A stretch of 61,477 nt of DNA, from positions 1-61,477 of the forward strand of contig JAENYF010000014.1 of assembly GCA_016841905.1 (NCBI GenBank). Direction: 5' to 3'. Shown here in pieces: positions 43,931 through 53,608 of the stretch. The stretch is from Desulfoscipio geothermicus (lineage in GTDB: Bacteria; Bacillota; Desulfotomaculia; Desulfotomaculales; Desulfallaceae). Every line of letters begins with the position of its first letter. The first letter of the stretch is position 1. The translations under genes and the position numbers were made by a program. Under the pieces are notes generated by a model. The model was given only the letters and a program-made list of their open reading frames with translations. It was not told where the DNA came from and made no database searches.

Positions 43931-45559
43931 TTATTGTATACGCCAGTGCTGGGCAACAGGCATGCGGCGTCCCGGTCCGAAAGCCCTGGAGGTTACCCGT
44001 AAACCGGGAGGGGCCTGCTGGCGTTTATATTCGGCAGCATCCACCCGGCGCGTTATATCCAGAACCAGTGCACGGTTAAAACCCATAGCGACAATTGCAT
44101 CAATGGGTTTAATTTCCTCAATATAGGCTTTGAGAATTTGATCCAGTACCTCATAGGGAGGCAGGCTGTCTTCATCTTTTTGATCAGGCCTCAATTCGGC
44201 GGAGGGCGGTTTGCTGATTACGTTTCGGGGGATGACCTCCTTTTCCCGGTTTATATATTCAGCCAGCCGGTAAACCATTACCTTGGGCACATCCGCCAAA
44301 ACGCTTAATCCCCCGGCCATGTCTCCGTATATTGTACTGTAGCCCATAGCCATCTCCGACTTGTTGCCTGTAGTCAGAACCATCTGACCTTCGCGGTTGG
44401 AGATAAACATGAGTATATTGCCCCTGATACGGGCCTGAATGTTTTCTTCCGCCAGATCTATAATGGGGCGGCCTTCCGGGTTGAAAAGTTCAGTGTAAGC
44501 CTTAAAGATATTTTCAATAGGCAGCTGACGGTATTTAATACCCAGATTTTCGGCCAGTAAATAGGCGTCGTCTCTGCTACCCTCGGAAGAGTAACGGGAT
44601 GGCATGGATACGCCCACCACGTTGTCCGTACCCAGGGCTGCGGCGGCTATGGCCGCGGTTACCGATGAATCTATACCTCCACTCAAACCCACCAGCGCCC
44701 GGCTAAAACCATTTTTAAACAGGTAGTCCCGGGTACCCAACAGGAGCGCCTCGTAAACCCAGCCAATATCCTCCTGTCCGGTTTCATAATTGTCTCCTTT
44801 ACCTAATTCACCGGTATTAATCAATGCAAAATCTTCGGTGAATTTATTTAATTGCCGGCAAAGTGAACCTGCTTTATCAACAACCACGCTGGACCCGTCA
44901 AATATCAGGTGGTCATTGCCTCCAACCTGGTTGACATAAATTATGTCCACTTGGTATTTGGCGGCAAGTTTGCCGAGCATGCCTGTACGCAGGGCATATT
45001 TGCCATAGTGATAGGGTGAGGCGGACAAATTGAAGACGATCTCGGCACCCTGCTGCACAAGTTCTTCCAGGGGATCAATAGCATACCGTTGCCTGTTCCA
45101 GCAATCTTTATCGTTCCAGATGTCCTCGCATATGGTTACACCCAGCCGGTGGCCTTTAAAGACCATACATTTTCTTACTTCGGCGGGTTCGAAATATCTT
45201 TTTTCATCAAAAACATCATAAACAGGCAGCAAACTTTTATATTGCACGTCACGCAATTTTCCTTGATACATTAGCGCTGCCGCGTTATAAAGCCCTTTGT
45301 TGCCCCGCATGGGCACGCCTAGGATAACGCCGGTATCACCAACGGCACGACAGATATCCTGCAGCTTAATTTCAACGGTATCGAGGAACTGTTTGTTCAA
45401 CAGCAGGTCCTGTGCCGGGTAACCGGTCAGAGTCAATTCCGGAAAAATTACCAGGTCACTCCGTGCTGCGCCGGCTTTGTTGATATACTCCAATATTTTG
45501 CCGGTGTTGTACTCCAAATCACCCACCACCGGGTTTATCTGGGCCAATGCAATGAGCAC
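43931..45559 (-). CDS. nadE: glutamine-dependent NAD+ synthetase
   Basis: About 542 aa. N-terminal nitrilase-type glutaminase (Glu in FPELTLTGYP, Lys in QYKSLLPVYDVFDEKRYF, Cys in TICEDIWND), C-terminal synthetase with the P-loop LVGLSGGIDSSVTAA and TGNKSEMAMGYSTIYGDMAGG. It amidates deamido-NAD using glutamine. AGGAG is well spaced for GTG 45559; GTG 45568 sits too close to it. Unusually, the leader carries a clear ANTAR attenuator. Confidence 0.94.
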   Translation of the reverse strand: MLIALAQINPVVGDLEYNTGKILEYINKAGAARSDLVIFPELTLTGYPAQDLLLNKQFLDTVEIKLQDICRAVGDTGVILGVPMRGNKGLYNAAALMYQGKLRDVQYKSLLPVYDVFDEKRYFEPAEVRKCMVFKGHRLGVTICEDIWNDKDCWNRQRYAIDPLEELVQQGAEIVFNLSASPYHYGKYALRTGMLGKLAAKYQVDIIYVNQVGGNDHLIFDGSSVVVDKAGSLCRQLNKFTEDFALINTGELGKGDNYETGQEDIGWVYEALLLGTRDYLFKNGFSRALVGLSGGIDSSVTAAIAAAALGTDNVVGVSMPSRYSSEGSRDDAYLLAENLGIKYRQLPIENIFKAYTELFNPEGRPIIDLAEENIQARIRGNILMFISNREGQMVLTTGNKSEMAMGYSTIYGDMAGGLSVLADVPKVMVYRLAEYINREKEVIPRNVISKPPSAELRPDQKDEDSLPPYEVLDQILKAYIEEIKPIDAIVAMGFNRALVLDITRRVDAAEYKRQQAPPGLRVTSRAFGPGRRMPVAQHWRIQ

Positions 45560-45598
45560 ATCGATCACTCCTGTTTAATGGTTTTTTTAAATAAAAAT

Positions 45599-45660
45599 GC
45601 CCGGCATTCATAAATAAAGAATGCCGGGCACCATTGCCTTGTTCAAGTCTTCATTGACCT
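45599..45660 (-). promoter_or_regulatory. ANTAR antiterminator/terminator unit of nadE
   Basis: Minus strand: AGGTC-AATGAA-GACTT (45645-45660) and GGC-AATGGT-GCC (45627-45638), both loops AxxGxx, 6-base linker. The second hairpin shares its GCC with the terminator GCCCGGCATTC/GAATGCCGGGC (45599-45629), T-run follows. Confidence 0.88.
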
Positions 45661-45792
45661 GTGAAGTTTCTTTATATTAAGATTATATTACAAACAAGAC
45701 TGGATGCGAAGATATTTAATTTGCAATAACTGATTTAAATAATTATCTACTATTGCTAAATTCAAACATAAAACATATAATGTAATAAAAAT

Positions 45793-46013
45793 GATACAAG
45801 GTTGTATCAAAAACTGACCAAAGAAGGTCCTGATTGCCGTGTTTTTATACGGGTTAGGGCTTTTTTTATTGCTTTATGAAAGCGGTATACACGGCATGAC
45901 GGTTAGTCAGGTTTTGGGTGCGGCGCACAAAAGGGTTACTAATATCCCATCGATGGGTTTTTAGGGCAAGGACGCTCGTGTTGGTTAATAACCACCGGTG
46001 TCCTTATTTTATT
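45793..46013 (+). promoter_or_regulatory. ANTAR unit plus second attenuator of amt2
   Basis: GATAC-AAGGTT-GTATC (45793-45808) and GACC-AAAGAA-GGTC (45816-45829), both AxxGxx, followed by a terminator with a T7 run (45829-45867). A second structured stretch (45870-45965) with CCC-ATCGAT-GGG as the only candidate hexaloop leads into a terminator AAGGAC...GTCCTT, T-run ending about 46013. Confidence 0.8.
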
Positions 46014-46030
46014 TTATGGGAGTGTGAATT

Positions 46031-47356
46031 ATGGAACTGGGAATTAAGGATTTAGCTGCCGGTATTGACACTGTCTGGGTGTTACTCTGCGCGGCACTGG
46101 TTTTCTTTATGGAAGCCGGATTCGCTTTTTTGGAAGCCGGGTTTATCAGAGCTAAAAATTCGCTGAACATTGTAATGAAGGTATTTACCGATACCACTGT
46201 GGGAATGCTGGGTTTCTGGGCTATCGGGTTTGGGGTGATGTACGGCATTAATATCGGGGGAATTTTTGGGGGCAGTGGTTTTTTTCTGGGCGGCAACCTG
46301 GAACATATTGACCTGCGTGTGCCCATTAATGCATACTGGCTGTTTCAGGCTGCATTTGCCGTGGCTGTGGCTTCGATAATTTCAGGTGCGGTAGCTGAGC
46401 GTATGAAGTTCAGTCCTTATATTGTTTTCACTTTGTTCTGCACGGCTGTGATTTATCCTGTGGCAGGACATTGGGTTTGGGGTTCCGGAGGCTGGCTGAG
46501 CGAGCTGGGCATGCTGGATTTTGCCGGTTCTGCGGCAGTGCACGCCGTAGGCGGCTGGGCAGCACTAGCTGCGGTACTGGTACTGGGGCCTCGTCGTGAT
46601 AAATACAACAAAGATGGCAGTTTAAATGTGCTGCCGGCCCACAATATGCACCTGGCTTTCCTGGGTACATTTATCTTATGGTTCGGCTGGTTTGGCTTTA
46701 ATCCGGGCAGTTCACTTTCCGGGCTCGATCTTAATATTGCTCGTATAGCGCTTACCACTAACCTGGCCGCAGCGGCAGGCGGTACCGCCGGAATATTGTT
46801 TACAATGCGGCGTTATGGCAAGGCTGATCCTAGTATGGCTGCCAATGGTGCTCTGGCCGGTCTGGCGGCGATTACAGCGGGTACGGCTTATGTAGGCCCG
46901 GGCAGCGCGGTTATTATTGGTGCTGTGGCCGGTATGCTGGTGGTGTTGGCAGTGGAATTTTTTGACCGCATCAGGGCTGATGACCCGGTTGGCGCAATTG
47001 CAGTACACGGGGTAGGGGGCACCTGGGGCGCCCTGGCGGTGGGGCTCTTTGCCCAACAGGGTGGGCTTTTATTTGGCGGCGGCGCCCACCAGTTGCTGGT
47101 GCAGGCTCTCGGGGTGTTGAGCGTGTCCCTCTGGTCCTTCGGAGCAACGTTTGCTGCGTTTTCTCTGCTCAAGGCAGCGGTAGGAATCCGCGTATCGGCA
47201 GATGAGGAGTTTGAGGGTATGGACCTTAATGAACACGGTATTGCTGCTTATACTGGTTTGGGTACCGATTCTCTGAAAGGTATTGGGTATGGCGCCGGCC
47301 AGGGAACTGAACAAATAGCGATTACGCTAACCGGTCCGGTGCAAGCAGGCAAGTAA
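46031..47356 (+). CDS. ammonium transporter, Amt family (copy 2)
   Basis: 441 aa with 11 membrane helices, no signal peptide (it starts MELGIKDLAAGIDTVWVLLCAALVFFMEAGFAFLEAGFIRAKN). Other motifs: AERMKFSPYIVF, AGHWVWG, DFAGSAAVHAVGGWAALAAVLVLGPR, HGVGGTWGALAVGLF. It is of the AmtB type but of a different subgroup from copy 1 and has no GlnK gene next to it. The C-terminal tail (GAGQGTEQIAITL) is short. Confidence 0.94.
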   Translation: MELGIKDLAAGIDTVWVLLCAALVFFMEAGFAFLEAGFIRAKNSLNIVMKVFTDTTVGMLGFWAIGFGVMYGINIGGIFGGSGFFLGGNLEHIDLRVPINAYWLFQAAFAVAVASIISGAVAERMKFSPYIVFTLFCTAVIYPVAGHWVWGSGGWLSELGMLDFAGSAAVHAVGGWAALAAVLVLGPRRDKYNKDGSLNVLPAHNMHLAFLGTFILWFGWFGFNPGSSLSGLDLNIARIALTTNLAAAAGGTAGILFTMRRYGKADPSMAANGALAGLAAITAGTAYVGPGSAVIIGAVAGMLVVLAVEFFDRIRADDPVGAIAVHGVGGTWGALAVGLFAQQGGLLFGGGAHQLLVQALGVLSVSLWSFGATFAAFSLLKAAVGIRVSADEEFEGMDLNEHGIAAYTGLGTDSLKGIGYGAGQGTEQIAITLTGPVQAGK

Positions 47357-47491
47357 GTATATTCCAATATATTCCTCCAGGTTTATTGGCAACCACTTCC
47401 TAAACAATGAATAAACAAATCTCCTGCGGGGATTAATAGTAACAATTATCAGGGTAAACTAAAGAGCAATTACACTAAGGAGGAATCTATA

Positions 47492-47629
47492 ATGGATATC
47501 AACAAGAAGCACTACAAAAAAATATTTGAAGATGACTTGGGCAATCTGAACGAAATCGATGAATCCAATGAAGAACGCATGGCTGAAGCAATGAAGGCTT
47601 TATCAGGTAAGGATGTGCTATATAGATAA
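47492..47629 (+). CDS. 45-aa acidic protein of unknown function
   Basis: ATG 47492 preceded by AAGGAGG at ideal spacing encodes 45 aa beginning MDINKKHYKKIFEDDLGN and ending SGKDVLYR. It has a transcription terminator 45 bases later. High Glu/Asp content and no membrane segment or cysteine. Not recognised. It lies between amt2 and the DUF255 gene. Confidence 0.7.
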   Translation: MDINKKHYKKIFEDDLGNLNEIDESNEERMAEAMKALSGKDVLYR

Positions 47630-47673
47630 AAGGGTACCATTGCCAATGCAAGTTTAAGCTAGATTTGTTAACG

Positions 47674-47722
47674 AAAAAGTATAATCTCTCCAGGTAACAA
47701 AGGGGATGATTATACTTTTTTT
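47674..47722 (+). terminator. intrinsic terminator
   Basis: AAAAAGTATAATC paired with GATTATACTTTTT, followed by a T-run. Confidence 0.8.
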
Positions 47723-47838
47723 AATATGCAACAGGAATTAAAGAGTTTTAAAGGAAACCTTTAATTTTAATAGTCACTTTGGGGATAATAACCTAAACGC
47801 TAACTGATATATAACATGTGATTAGGGAGGGTATTTAC

Positions 47839-49905
47839 ATGCCAAATAGGCTTGCCAAAGAAAAAAGCCCATACTTACTCCAACATGCAAACAACCCAAT
47901 TAATTGGTATCCCTGGTCTGATGAGGCCTTTGAAAAAGCAAAGAGGGATGATAAACCATTATTCGTTAGTATTGGCTATTCCACCTGTCACTGGTGCCAC
48001 GTGATGGAGCGGGAATCTTTCGAGGATCTGGAAGTGGCCGGTGTGCTGAACAAAAATTATGTGGCCATAAAAGTGGACAGGGAAGAACGCCCGGATATTG
48101 ACCAGATCTACATGACTGTTTGCCAGGCTCTGACCGGCCAGGGGGGATGGCCGTTGACGGTAATCGTGACCCCGGACAAGAAACCGTTCTTTGCCGGCAC
48201 TTATTTTCCTAAACGTTCTCGCTGGGGCCGGCCCGGACTACTGGATATTTTAGAACAGGTAACTGATATGTGGGCCGGCAACCGGGATAAGCTCATTCAA
48301 GACAGTCGGATGATTACTGAGCAGATTCAATTCACACCGGGCAGCCGCCCGGCAGAGAAGCCGTTGTCCGATATAACCGCCCGCGCGTACAACCAGTTCC
48401 GCCGGTCCTTTGATAAACAATACGGCGGCTTTGGCTCGGCTCCCAAATTCCCCACTCCACATAATCTGCTTTTTCTGATGCGTTACTGGAAGCAAACCGG
48501 TGAAACCGAAGCCCTTGATATGGCTGAAAAGACGTTGCAGGCCATTTATCGGGGCGGCGTTAACGACCATGTGGGTTATGGCTTCGCCCGTTATTCCACT
48601 GACGAAAAGTGGCTGGTGCCCCATTTTGAAAAAATGCTCTACGACAATGCTTTGCTGGCCATGGCCTTTTTAGAAGCCTATCAAGCTAAGCAAAAGGATT
48701 TTTATGCCGAAGCGGCCCGGCAGATTTTTACCTATGTGCTGAGGGATATGACTCACCCCGAGGGAGGATTTTATTCTGCTGAAGATGCCGATTCCGAGGG
48801 GGTGGAGGGGAAATTCTACGTTTGGAGCCCTGACGAAATACGCCGGGTGTTGGGGCGTGAAAACGGGGACATTTATTGCAAGGTTTATGATATTACCGAG
48901 GGCGGCAATTTTGAAGGGCAAAGCATACCCAATTTAATTACCTCCTGGCCCGACGAACACGCAGAAAAACTGGGTATGGAAACCGGCGCATTGCAGCAGT
49001 TGCTAGAGGAAAGCCGGCAAAAGCTGTATACCCACCGGGACAAGAGAGTACACCCATTTAAAGATGATAAGGTGCTGACGGCCTGGAACGGATTGATGAT
49101 TGCTGCCCTGGCCCGGGGGGCCGCTGTGCTTGGGGATGTGCGCTGCCGGGAAGCGGCGGAAAAGGCGGAGCAGTTTACCCGCAACAAGCTGCAGAGACAG
49201 GATGGCCGGCTACTGGCCCGCTATCGGGACGGGGAATCCGGTTTAAACGGCTACCTGGATGATTATGCCTTTTTAATTTGGGGTTTACTGGAGCTATACC
49301 GGGCTACCTTCCAGGTGGTTTATCTGGGCAGGGCCATTGACTTGACATATCAGGTGCGGGATTTGTTCTGGGATCAAGAGCACGGAGGGTTCTTTTTCTA
49401 CGGTACCGACTCCGAGCAGTTGATTGCCCGGCCCAAGGAAATCTATGATGGAGCCATGCCTTCGGGTAATTCCGTGATGGCCGTCAATCTGCTGCAGCTG
49501 TCTGCCATTACCGGGGACAAGGAGCTGGAAGAATTAGCTGGGTGCCAGATAAAAGCATTTGCCGGAACTGCCGCCGAGCACCCCGAAGGATACGCATATT
49601 TTATGACGGCCTTATTGTTTGCCGGCGGTCCGACCAGCGAAATTGTCATTACCGGTCAAATAAACGACCCGCAAGTAGCTGAGATGCTCCAACTGGTCCA
49701 ACGGCGGTATGCCCCCAGCACTGTACTCATCTACCGGCCGGAAGGGGAAGGCAGCGGACTGGAGGGCGAACAACTTGAAAATCTGGCACCCTTTACCCGG
49801 GAGCAAAAATCCATTGATGGCCGGGCTACCGCCTATGTTTGCCGGGACCGAGCTTGCCGGGAACCTGTTACGGAGACGACCGCATTGGGGAGCCTTTTGC
49901 AGTAA
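47839..49905 (+). CDS. thioredoxin-fold protein, DUF255/YyaL (SPATA20-like)
   Basis: 688 aa. N-terminal thioredoxin-like domain with CHWC (Cys50, Cys53) in [14 protein letters not shown] and [16 protein letters not shown]; the rest is an (alpha/alpha)6-barrel similar to N-acylglucosamine epimerases ([53 protein letters not shown]). Such proteins are widespread; function is not established. ATG 47839 with GGGAGGG upstream is the start; the frame open from 47818 has no site. Confidence 0.9.
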   Translation: MPNRLAKEKSPYLLQHANNPINWYPWSDEAFEKAKRDDKPLFVSIGYSTCHWCHVMERESFEDLEVAGVLNKNYVAIKVDREERPDIDQIYMTVCQALTGQGGWPLTVIVTPDKKPFFAGTYFPKRSRWGRPGLLDILEQVTDMWAGNRDKLIQDSRMITEQIQFTPGSRPAEKPLSDITARAYNQFRRSFDKQYGGFGSAPKFPTPHNLLFLMRYWKQTGETEALDMAEKTLQAIYRGGVNDHVGYGFARYSTDEKWLVPHFEKMLYDNALLAMAFLEAYQAKQKDFYAEAARQIFTYVLRDMTHPEGGFYSAEDADSEGVEGKFYVWSPDEIRRVLGRENGDIYCKVYDITEGGNFEGQSIPNLITSWPDEHAEKLGMETGALQQLLEESRQKLYTHRDKRVHPFKDDKVLTAWNGLMIAALARGAAVLGDVRCREAAEKAEQFTRNKLQRQDGRLLARYRDGESGLNGYLDDYAFLIWGLLELYRATFQVVYLGRAIDLTYQVRDLFWDQEHGGFFFYGTDSEQLIARPKEIYDGAMPSGNSVMAVNLLQLSAITGDKELEELAGCQIKAFAGTAAEHPEGYAYFMTALLFAGGPTSEIVITGQINDPQVAEMLQLVQRRYAPSTVLIYRPEGEGSGLEGEQLENLAPFTREQKSIDGRATAYVCRDRACREPVTETTALGSLLQ

Positions 49906-49979
49906 ATAAATGAAAGAGAACCATTGATGTCAACGTTATCTTGAGATATTTATGAAAATTTGTATTATCCATAAAACTT

Positions 49980-50004
49980 TAAGCCGGGTTGAGCCCGGCT
50001 TTTG
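49980..50004. terminator. terminator between converging DUF255 and PPDK-like genes
   Basis: AAGCCGGG-TTGA-GCCCGGCTTTT. Confidence 0.8.
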
Positions 50005-50084
50005 CGTATAAGCAATTGTTAATTCAAGCCCTCGGATGCTTAAAAATGATGTTGCGTCTCTTTTTTCCGCAGCGGGAGGCGATG

Positions 50085-52640
50085 TCATAAGTGTTTGCAT
50101 AATAATTTCTGGGTTATAATATCTGAGAATAACACCAGGCCGTCTGTTCGGGCAACATGGATTACGTCGGCAAACTGTATGCATTGGGGTAAAATGGCTG
50201 TCAGCAAATTCTCTTTATTTAAGACGTGTTCGGGGTGAAACACAACACCCTGCTGTCCGTCAAAAATAGCCACATAAAATATGCCTGCTTCCACCAGGTT
50301 CTGAAAAAAGTGAGTGCCGTAGGATAGCTCGGGTGTAAATCCTGCTGCACAGGAGGCTACTTCGCAGATGACCGACATATTGCACAGTTCGGTAAAGTGT
50401 ACCGGTAAGCCCAGTGATGGAGTAGTGGTACCCCATCTGCCCGGGCCCATTAGCATGATGTTTTTCTCTTTCAATGCCATATTGAGCAGACCAATTTGCC
50501 TGGCCACCGCGCATTTACTCTGTTCGTTACGCGCCGCATAAGCCTGTGCGTCTACATAAACGACAAAATCAATGGGCAAACGCACATTACCGCCCATGAA
50601 ATTACCCCGAGCAGAGAAAAAACAGTCCTGCCCGTCTACCAGTTCCGGTATCTGCACCGCGTTTCCCAGGCCCCTGGTCTTTAGCGGGCGGCATTGCAGA
50701 AGATTGACTTTAAAACGGTTGTCCGGCGTTGAATTTACTGTAAACTCAATGTCTACCGGATAATCATAAACCCTGGCCAGCAGTGCCAGCATATCCCGCA
50801 TCAGTCCCGGAAATTCAGTATCTTTAAGCAGTTTATAAAAGTCGAGGACATAAGCCGAATGCTTGCCGGTATAGCCAAGCTCGCGCAGGCGGCCGGCTGT
50901 TTGGTGGTCCCAAGAGGCAAACAGGTTTTTATCTGCTTTAAGATCATCATTAACAATCTCATCCCAGCTTTGACAGGTTAAGGCGTTTTCTTTCAAGGAG
51001 AGCACATCTACATAATGCTGTGAAAATTTCTTTTTGTCCTCACAATTTACCGGGGGAGTGCGTAAAGGGTTATCCAGACCAACAATTCTGGCATAATCGT
51101 CCAAGGTCCTTTCCACCGCTCTGGTGCCCAGCCCAAAGACCAGGCGCAGCATGCCTGCGTTTATATCCATGCTTTTGTCCCAGACATATAGGTTGGAGGA
51201 GTTGCCCACCCCTGCCACATGAGGGAAAAATTTTTCCTCATGATAATCCCCGGACACCCGCTGCACCAGGATGGCCATCTGTTCGTCCTGATCAAAAATT
51301 CCCCGGTTCATCCGGTAAGCCAGCGCGTCCTCATTCATAGTACTGGCATAAATAGTGCGGACCGCCTGCTCAAAGGCCGCATAGCGCTCTTCGGGCGTAC
51401 CCTGATTCACGCAGAACACGCTTTCATATTTCCCCGCAAAGGTATTGCCGAAATTATCCTCAAGCAGAGAGCTGGAACGTACAATAATAGGTGATTGTCC
51501 GAAGTATTCCAGCATGCGCATAAACTTTTCCCGCATCGGTTTTGAAAACTTGCCGTTTAAAATTTTTTCTCTTAATTCAGGCGCGTATTTAAAAAAGCCT
51601 TCTTTCGTCTTTTGTCTGGCGCGCAGCTTCCAGCAGCCGTTTAGCACTAGATATGTATAGAAAACATCCGCTCCCAGATAGTAAGAGTCATGGGGCTCTA
51701 AATAGGGTTCAAAGTGGCCATGACCCTCCAGTGCCAAAATTTTCCGCGCCACGAGCATACCCACGCTTTTGCCGCCAATAAAGCCCGACCCAATTTCTCT
51801 GGCTGCAATGTCTAAAATGTCCTTTAACTTGAAATACCGGTCGCACAGCTCAAACATTCTGGACTCGCTGCCAATGAGCATGGTCATTAAAAGTCTTTTG
51901 ACTTTTCCCTGCTCTTTTTCCCCGGAAATAAGCGCATCTTTAGCCTGGTTAATAATAACATCCCAGTAATCCGGCCTTTCCTCACCGCAATTAATGCTTG
52001 AGAACAGCTCGGCGGCCTCGGAACTGGCCGTGATGCAGACAGCATCCTGACCCTGAATCAAATGCGGGAAAAACATGGTGGGCGAATAACGCTGCCAGAC
52101 TTTAAGGGGGTGGATATAATATTTGTTCTTAACTTGATATAAATCCAGCAGCAGCTGTGTTGTCTCGCGGATACACGCAATGGTGTCGTAAGTGTGTACA
52201 TTGCGTATGATGCCAAAATAAGCTATGGTGTCCAGTTCATACAGAAACGGACAGGACACTTTGAAAAAATTACTAATCATTAAGTCGGAATACCAGTACG
52301 CCAATAAATCACTCAGACAGTCAAAAACATAAAAGGTCCCGGGGCCTTCCCGCTCAACCAGTTTGTGTACCGCTGCAGCAAAGCTCTCAAAGCCTCTTTG
52401 CGTTTCCAGAGAATAAGTTTTAACCTCCGGGCCGGCCTCAAGCAGCGGCGCATGGCTGCCAAAACGAACGTAAACCAGCTTTCTTTGGTCCAGCCTGGTC
52501 TGAGCTACATAGGGTTCAACGATTTTCCGGTAATCTGAAACCGAATCTACCTGCCATACCACATTATCGCCCGGTCGCAGCATGTCAATGACCCGGTCTA
52601 AACCTTTCAGGCCCGTGCTTACCTTATTGTTGATGTTCAT
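50085..52640 (-). CDS. PEP/pyruvate-binding (PPDK N-terminal-like) protein with a KaiC-like N-terminal domain
   Basis: 851 aa. Residues 1-230 begin with STGLKGLDRVIDMLRPGDNVVWQV, the layout of a KaiC/RecA-like fold, but no GxxxxGKS/T P-loop follows, so that ATPase would be inactive. The rest is the PEP-synthase/PPDK ATP-grasp domain: GFIGGKSVGMLVARKIL, SPIIVRSSSLLEDNFGNTFAGKYESVFCV, RMNRGIFDQDEQMAILVQRV, NLLQCRPLKT. The phospho-carrier His domain and the PEP-binding TIM barrel of a true PPDK are absent. AAAGGAGG precedes the ATG. The role is unknown. Confidence 0.82.
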   Translation of the reverse strand: MNINNKVSTGLKGLDRVIDMLRPGDNVVWQVDSVSDYRKIVEPYVAQTRLDQRKLVYVRFGSHAPLLEAGPEVKTYSLETQRGFESFAAAVHKLVEREGPGTFYVFDCLSDLLAYWYSDLMISNFFKVSCPFLYELDTIAYFGIIRNVHTYDTIACIRETTQLLLDLYQVKNKYYIHPLKVWQRYSPTMFFPHLIQGQDAVCITASSEAAELFSSINCGEERPDYWDVIINQAKDALISGEKEQGKVKRLLMTMLIGSESRMFELCDRYFKLKDILDIAAREIGSGFIGGKSVGMLVARKILALEGHGHFEPYLEPHDSYYLGADVFYTYLVLNGCWKLRARQKTKEGFFKYAPELREKILNGKFSKPMREKFMRMLEYFGQSPIIVRSSSLLEDNFGNTFAGKYESVFCVNQGTPEERYAAFEQAVRTIYASTMNEDALAYRMNRGIFDQDEQMAILVQRVSGDYHEEKFFPHVAGVGNSSNLYVWDKSMDINAGMLRLVFGLGTRAVERTLDDYARIVGLDNPLRTPPVNCEDKKKFSQHYVDVLSLKENALTCQSWDEIVNDDLKADKNLFASWDHQTAGRLRELGYTGKHSAYVLDFYKLLKDTEFPGLMRDMLALLARVYDYPVDIEFTVNSTPDNRFKVNLLQCRPLKTRGLGNAVQIPELVDGQDCFFSARGNFMGGNVRLPIDFVVYVDAQAYAARNEQSKCAVARQIGLLNMALKEKNIMLMGPGRWGTTTPSLGLPVHFTELCNMSVICEVASCAAGFTPELSYGTHFFQNLVEAGIFYVAIFDGQQGVVFHPEHVLNKENLLTAILPQCIQFADVIHVARTDGLVLFSDIITQKLLCKHL

Positions 52641-52760
52641 AGCGCACCTCCTTTAGCCAGGTCGACAAATATAATTCCCGATTGCAGGTGCGGGGTTATT
52701 CTGGAATTATGGTGAAAGAAAAAGGTGAGAAGCCGTATTTATATATCCAAATGGTGCAGT

Positions 52761-52790
52761 TAGTTTAAGAAAGTTTAAGCCTGAACCCGT
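52761..52790. repeat. 33-base repeat, diverged copy 3
   Basis: TAGTTTAAGAAAGTTTAAGC then CTGAACCCGT, matching the copies at 12342 and 13090 with a few differences. It overlaps the 3' end of the IclR gene and supplies its stop codon and last residues (RVQA). Confidence 0.65.
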
Positions 52791-53569
52791 ATAAAGCCTA
52801 ACTGGAGGGATACACGATTGGCGGCTTCGGTGACCAGCTTGATTAATTCGTCCTGGGGAATGACGTGGCTGATGCGGTTATCCGGCCCGGAGACGCTGAT
52901 GGCGGCAATGGTTTTACCTTCGTGATTGCGAATGGGCGCCGCCACGCATTGTACTCCTTCTTCCAATTCACCAAAATCAACAGCGTAATTTTGCTGCCGA
53001 ATTTTAACTATTTCTTTTTTCAATAGTTCAGGGTCGGTGATAGTGCTGCCGGTATATTTAATGAAGTTGGTTCCCTTAATAATTTGGTTTACTTCGCCCG
53101 GGGTAAGGGCGGCCAGCAGCACTTTGCCGCAGGCCGTGCAGTAGGCCGGACCCCTGGTCCCGGGTTGAGCAAACATTTTTACTATATTAGGAGACTCCAC
53201 CTGATCTATATATACTACGTCACCATGATTGAGCACGGAAAGGTTAGCCGTTTCACCACACCTATCCACCAGTTCTTTGAGATAGGGTTTAGCAATAGAG
53301 CGAATGTCCAGATTATATAGAGCGGCGTTACCTATTTCAAAGGTTTTCAGGCCCAGCCGATAATGGCCCTGGTTAGGTTCTTGCTCTACAAAACCGGCAA
53401 TAACTAGCGTATTAAGTAGGCGATGTACAGTACTAATATTCAGTCCTAAAGTAACGCTGAGCATGGTCAGTGATATGGGTTCCCTGTGACTGGCTAGAGC
53501 TTCTAAAATGGCCAGCGTGCGATCCACCGACTGAACTGTTTTTGCTTTTCGTTCATTGCCCGTTGACAT
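52775..53569 (-). CDS. IclR-family transcriptional regulator (copy 1)
   Basis: 264 aa. N-terminal winged helix (residues 15-75: LAILEALASHREPISLTMLSVTLGLNISTVHRLLNTLVIAGFV in parts), C-terminal GAF-like effector domain (GTRGPAYCTACGKVLLAAL, GVQCVAAPIRNHEGKTIAAISVSGPDNRIS). Thirty-nine bases after the FMN synthase-like gene, on the same strand, so probably co-transcribed. AAGGAGAGG precedes ATG. Effector unknown. Confidence 0.9.
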   Translation of the reverse strand: MSTGNERKAKTVQSVDRTLAILEALASHREPISLTMLSVTLGLNISTVHRLLNTLVIAGFVEQEPNQGHYRLGLKTFEIGNAALYNLDIRSIAKPYLKELVDRCGETANLSVLNHGDVVYIDQVESPNIVKMFAQPGTRGPAYCTACGKVLLAALTPGEVNQIIKGTNFIKYTGSTITDPELLKKEIVKIRQQNYAVDFGELEEGVQCVAAPIRNHEGKTIAAISVSGPDNRISHVIPQDELIKLVTEAANRVSLQLGFIRVQA

Positions 53570-53608
53570 GCGACAACCTCTCCTTAGATCTCTCTTGGTA
53601 TAACTTAA

